Below, piece by piece: positions 59,805 through 64,000 of a DNA stretch of 64,000 nucleotides. The notes below the pieces were generated by a model. It saw only the letters and a program-made list of their open reading frames with translations, was not told the origin of the DNA and made no database searches. A program made the position numbers and the translations under genes. This DNA comes from Phymorhynchus buccinoides (lineage: Eukaryota; Mollusca; Gastropoda; Neogastropoda; Raphitomidae): positions 45,432,116 through 45,496,115 of the forward strand of contig CM065699.1 in assembly GCA_017654935.2 (NCBI GenBank), in the 5' to 3' direction. Within the stretch, counting starts at the first letter, position 1. Each line of letters starts with the position of its first letter.

Positions 59805-60570
59805 AGCCAAGTGTCCCGTGTCTGTGTGTGTGTCTGAAACACGAAACGGGCCTTATAACTCCGCCGTTTTTCGACCGAATCGCTTCAAATTTGCTGTGAG
59901 CCCTAACGGGGCGATGGCAACGGCAACCGAGGCGTCCGTATCATTGCACGGTTTTGCAAATGCGCGAAACGCGCATCCGCCGGCCTCTCGGCGCCCGTAT
60001 CTCCGACGTTTCTGGGCCGATTGCCTTCGAATTTGGCAGGAAGATGACCGGGGCCGGGGACTATCCGTGTGCCAAACCGTGTGCCACACTATCCGTGTGC
60101 CAAACGCGCGCGCTAGACGCCGCTTCACCTTTTTATGAATAACTCCGCCGTTTCTTAACCGAATCGATTCAAATTTGCTGTCAGGCTTGCTATGGCCAGG
60201 GCAAAGCCTGGCAGGGAGAGTGCGTCACTTTCAGAGCTTCGCCAACGGGAAACGGGGCCTTATAACGGCCTCTCGACGCCCGTATCTCCGGTATTTCTGG
60301 GTGGATTGCCTTCGAATGTGGACGGTAGATGACCGGGGACGTTGACTATCCGTGTGCCAAACCGGAAGCGAATCGATTCAAAAACGCGCGCGATATACGC
60401 CGCTTCACTTTTACACAAACCACGGCGTAACCAGAACCGACATTGACTCGAGATTTGGAACGTACATGACCAGGGATCGTGACTATCGTCGTGCAAAATT
60501 GCAATAGCATCCGTTCATAAACCCGCGCAATTAAATTTCGCGAATTCGGCGAAACGGGATTCATCCAAAC
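59805..60570 (+). repeat. Periodic-phrase repeat family A, copy 2
   Basis: The phrase (A/G)CCGAATCGCTTCAAATTTG or a variant occurs near 59873, 60018, 60158, 60300 and, weakly, 60446, with spacing 140-146 nt. GGCCTTATAACTCCGCCG, GATGACCGGGG and GACTATCCGTGTGCCAAACC lie between. It is GC-rich compared with its surroundings. Confidence 0.75.
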
Positions 60571-60599
60571 GTGCTATTATTAAGATAATTCATCCTATC

Positions 60600-60770
60600 T
60601 ATTTCAAGCCCCCCCCTCGCACGGCAACTAACACTTTACCCACAAAGCGCACGAGCTGTGAGCGTCGAGGGGGGGGATAGGAGGGGGATGAGGGGGGGAG
60701 GGAGGGGATGAGGGATGGGGCTGGGGGGGGGGGAGGGGGGGGGGGTCTGGGGGGCGTGAAGGTGAAATGC
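60600..60770. repeat. G-rich low-complexity tract
   Basis: GGGGGGA-type repeats. The minus strand therefore shows proline-rich open frames that are not genes. Confidence 0.85.
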
Positions 60771-61189
60771 TGCCTTCTTCTTGGAAATGTAAAACCTAAA
60801 GTTTCACTTTCGTGTCTTTGAGACTGGCTGTCTGTTGAAAGCCACAATAACAAACAAGTGTGTCGCCGAGTGGCAGATAAGTCCCCGAGCAAGTAAATGT
60901 GGGGAGGGGGTAGGTGTAGGGAGGAGATAGCTGCCACGGGGTTAAAACTGCCACGGGGTTTAACTGCCACGGGGCGATTGCTAGTGTATATAAAAAAAAA
61001 GGACAAAATGTGACAACCATTGCTGTTTTGTCCATGACTCTTTTTGAAGGGGGAGGGGGTAAAATGGGGGAGGGGAATGAGAAAAGGGATGAATGATGGA
61101 ACAAACACTAAAGGTCTATATTGGGACACTAAACATGTAAATAAAAGTACTAAAAGTGACAAAATAGTGAAAAACACAAAGTGTAACAT

Positions 61190-61760
61190 GGTTCCGCAGG
61201 AGACTGATGTTACCACAGTTGTAGGGTCACCGCTTTTAACGGTCACATTCAACCAATACATGACGCTGACAGTTTTCTTCCCGTCACATATTAAATCTAG
61301 GATAGTTAGTCTACAATTTCCCTAAGTTCTGAAACCTACCCTCAAAACCCCTAATTCGACCTTTTTATAGGCTTTGACAATAGACAGACATTGACATTCA
61401 CGGACAGTAACTGTATATTTAACGCATCCATCCAACCAACAGATGATTCTAACAGTTTGTTTTCTGTTAGAAAACAAATGTATTAGTGTTCGTCTTTGTG
61501 TACTCAGATTTACAAAATTGTATTCTAAAAAGCAAACTTTGGATTTGGGGGGAACTTTTACAAGTGCACTCTTACTGATGATCAGACGTCTTTCACAGTA
61601 ACTGTTTTTAACGGCTCCATCCGACCAACACGTGACTCAAAGACCTTGCTTTCTAACAGAAACATAATCTATGAATATTTCTCTACATGTACCCAAAGTT
61701 TCAAAGCTGTACCACAAACTGCCAAATTTGGTCCCATTTCGGCGTTAACAGCTTAAGCTA
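61190..61760. repeat. Degenerate repeat, about 180-bp period
   Basis: TTTTAACGGTCACATTCAACC, TTAACGCATCCATCCAACCA and TTAACGGCTCCATCCGACCA recur near 61235, 61420 and 61607 with diverged flanks. Otherwise unrecognised. Confidence 0.55.
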
Positions 61761-61779
61761 TAAGAGTGTAGATGCACTA

Positions 61780-62030
61780 TGCGCCTAATTAACAAATAGT
61801 TAGGCCCAACATGCCCGTCTTTGGCTGGAGAACATCTTTGTAAGAGTTTCTAGAACAAAGGCTGGAGAATGGACCAGCAAGGCAGAAAGACTGTAGATGA
61901 CAGCAAAGGGAGAAAGCAGAGTCAGAGAGAATGCCAGATTGGAGGAAGTTGCATGCACAGAACTTCCAGGAGGTGGAGGAACTATAATATATGCGAAACA
62001 CCCCTCCGGTATATCCCATTGGGGATTTAG
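61780..62030 (-). repeat. Interspersed repeat family S, copy 4
   Basis: Reverse orientation: GGAGAATGGACCAGCAAGGC, GAAGTTGCATGCACAGAAC and TTCCAGGAGGTGGAGGAAC. Confidence 0.7.
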
Positions 62031-62925
62031 TTTGAATTGCTTTTTTCTTTTTTGTTCAAGAATAGCAGCACCAAATTGGTGACAGAATTGGTTTGGCAAC
62101 CATCCATTGGTTGAATGTTCATTTGGCCAGAAGTCTAAATGTCCTCCTCATAGCATTGTCAATGGTTGGGCTGCATTGTAGATTACCATCCATACTATGT
62201 TAGTCTCCCAGCCTGCTTCTAAAATTAGAGCCAAGTTTTGTTGACATCTCAACTCAACTCAAATCAACTCAATTCAACTTTTATTTTGTCCTCATAAAAA
62301 CAAGGATAATTTTCTTGCGGACATGGCAAATATACACACAAGAAACCAAACAATTTATAAAAGAACAAAATAAATTGTAATTACATGCTTTAAAAGTACA
62401 TGTATTCTTTCACACTTCACTTTAACAACTGCACGCCCGCTTGCGCGCTCACTTTCATAAACCCTCCACCCTTCCCACCAACATCCCACTCACCACAGGG
62501 CTTTGGCAATTAAACATAGACCCTATTTGAACAATCAAACCAAAACATCTCTCTCTCTCCCTCTTTCTCTGTGACTCCACCTCTCTCCCTTCTCCTGCCC
62601 CTCCCTCCCCTCTCCTCTTCTCTCTCCATCCCCTCTCCCCGTCTCTCCCTCACCCTCTCCCACCATCTACCCCCTCTCTCCAAACCCACCCTTCTCTTCC
62701 GCAATAATACAGTGAGCTAACATGAATAAAATTATACGTACACATGTCTAATAAAAGATAACAGACTAAAATGAGACTAAAAGCAATCACAGGCATCAAT
62801 ACATTTATCAGCATAAAACACAGCAGAAAAGCTAAATACAAACTCAATTAAATTAAAAAAAATAAAACATGTATAAAATCATTAAGCACTTTTCCACCTG
62901 CACACTGAAGTCACCCTACCCCCTT

Positions 62926-62927
<2 letters not shown>

Positions 62928-63000
<73 letters not shown>
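62928..63000. repeat. (CA)n microsatellite
   Basis: About 70 bp of CA. The region 62230-62920 before it holds AT-rich sequence and a CT-rich tract but no gene. Confidence 0.96.
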
Positions 63001-63003
<3 letters not shown>

Positions 63004-63282
63004 TATAAGATGAAAATGATTTTAAAATAAATAAAATACAAAAGCACATCCACACAGATCAATATATAAGTGCATAAGAAAGATTTTAAATTGAATCAGT
63101 ATATATATATTTTTTTTTTTTAAATTGTCAACTAGGCCTAGCCTACCACAGTGCATGCATTGGGTCAAGTGAGCACATGTAGGCTACATAAATACACATC
63201 ATGCACCTAAGCTTACAACACACACAACCCTCATGACACACCCCAGCACACACACACACACATGTACCCACATGTGCTTGCA

Positions 63283-63283
63283 T

Positions 63284-63378
<95 letters not shown>
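63283..63378. repeat. (CT)n microsatellite
   Basis: About 95 bp of CT between CA-rich stretches. Confidence 0.96.
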
Positions 63379-63379
<1 letters not shown>

Positions 63380-63554
63380 ACGCACACACTCACACATAAA
63401 CAGGGCGCATGCATACACACATGCATACACATAGGCACGCACACATACATACACTCACACACATAAGCACACACACACACACACAGAGCTGGGTTCACAC
63501 TGGGTGGCTGCGCCGTTCACAGGGCGGTGTTGCAGAGAAAATAATGATAACTAG

Positions 63555-63648
63555 CGCAACGCCCCGTACTGGTAACGCCTAGTACTGGTAACGCCTAGTA
63601 CAGGTAACGCCAAGTACCGGTAACGCTGAGTACCGGTTTCGCCGGGTC
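63555..63648. repeat. GGTAACGCC minisatellite
   Basis: About five units of GTACTGGTAACGCCTA, 16-17 bp, directly before a family B repeat. The inverted form occurs at 41266-41325 directly after family A. Confidence 0.8.
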
Positions 63649-63990
63649 CATGAAATATTATATTTTTACTTTTGTGGCTGAAAACCCAATTTTTAGACCC
63701 CTACTGCTTTCAAGGCCTACCGATCTCCATAACCTTGATCGTGACCTTGATCAGTATGCCAAAGTACCTACATGCCAAGTTTGAAGTCCCTAAGACCAAC
63801 GGTGTGGAAGTTATAGCCCCTTAAAGATTTTCGGTTTTCAAGGTCATACGCCAAGGTGAAGGTCATGACGGCGATAATTTATGCGCGGATGCCTTCCTCT
63901 CATGGTGACACGCCACCACACAAAATTGGAAATGATTCGGTGAAGCGGTTCGGGAGATATGCGTGGGACAGAAAAACCCAATTATTAGAC
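63640..63990 (-). repeat. Periodic-phrase repeat family B, copy 2
   Basis: Inverse orientation to 42985-43300: CATGCCAAGTTTGAAGTCCC, CAACGGTGTGGAAGTTATAG and, about 148 nt on, CACAAAATTGGAAATGATTC then GGTTCGGGAGATATGCG. Confidence 0.75.
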
Positions 63991-64000
63991 CCCTACCACT

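Noticed and set aside
60599..61261. 220-codon minus frame
   Set aside because: It is largely G-rich low-complexity and repeat sequence read as proline and hydrophobic runs.

Overview
This is eukaryotic, intron-rich, repeat-dense DNA with a 500-N scaffold gap (3501-4000), long dinucleotide runs, tRNA-derived SINE-like units, LINE tails and several DNA-transposon families. It looks like an invertebrate, most plausibly a lophotrochozoan such as a marine gastropod. That placement is inferred from the gene structure and repeat style, not proven. No operons, CRISPR arrays or other prokaryotic features are present.

Two protein-coding genes can be read by joining exons by eye. (1) On the minus strand, 45023 down to 7651, 19 consecutive exons join in phase into 621 codons of the N-terminal part of importin-4 (IPO4), a HEAT-repeat karyopherin-beta. 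A weaker 20th exon may lie at 6726-6639; the rest of the gene lies beyond the window or in the gap. (2) On the plus strand, 47747-55436, three exons encode the N-terminus of eukaryotic glutathione synthetase (GSS), with the remaining exons beyond position 64000. The genes are head-to-head with 2.7 kb between start codons.

Layout: 1-3500 is an inverted, degraded copy of 45.88-49.24 kb that carries a broken copy of GSS exon 1. 4001-6675 is a 48/50-bp tandem array interrupted by a 1.42-kb hAT-like transposon. 6.6-45.0 kb is IPO4 with its introns. 45.0-47.7 kb is the shared upstream region and right inverted arm. 47.7-64 kb is GSS exons 1-3 and a third intron longer than 8.5 kb.

The most unusual signal is in the 3' half of IPO4. 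At splice junction after splice junction (exons 6, 13, 14, 15, 17, 18, 19 and perhaps 20) a tandem array in the adjoining intron repeats the junction itself: splice-site consensus plus a piece of coding sequence. Exon 14, a single HEAT repeat, has six degenerate intronic copies. Other points are six hAT-like elements whose ends read CAGACCTG or CAGGG with 6-bp target duplications, two piggyBac-like TTAA elements about 0.9 kb long, and interspersed repeats in which one degenerate phrase recurs every 140-150 nt.
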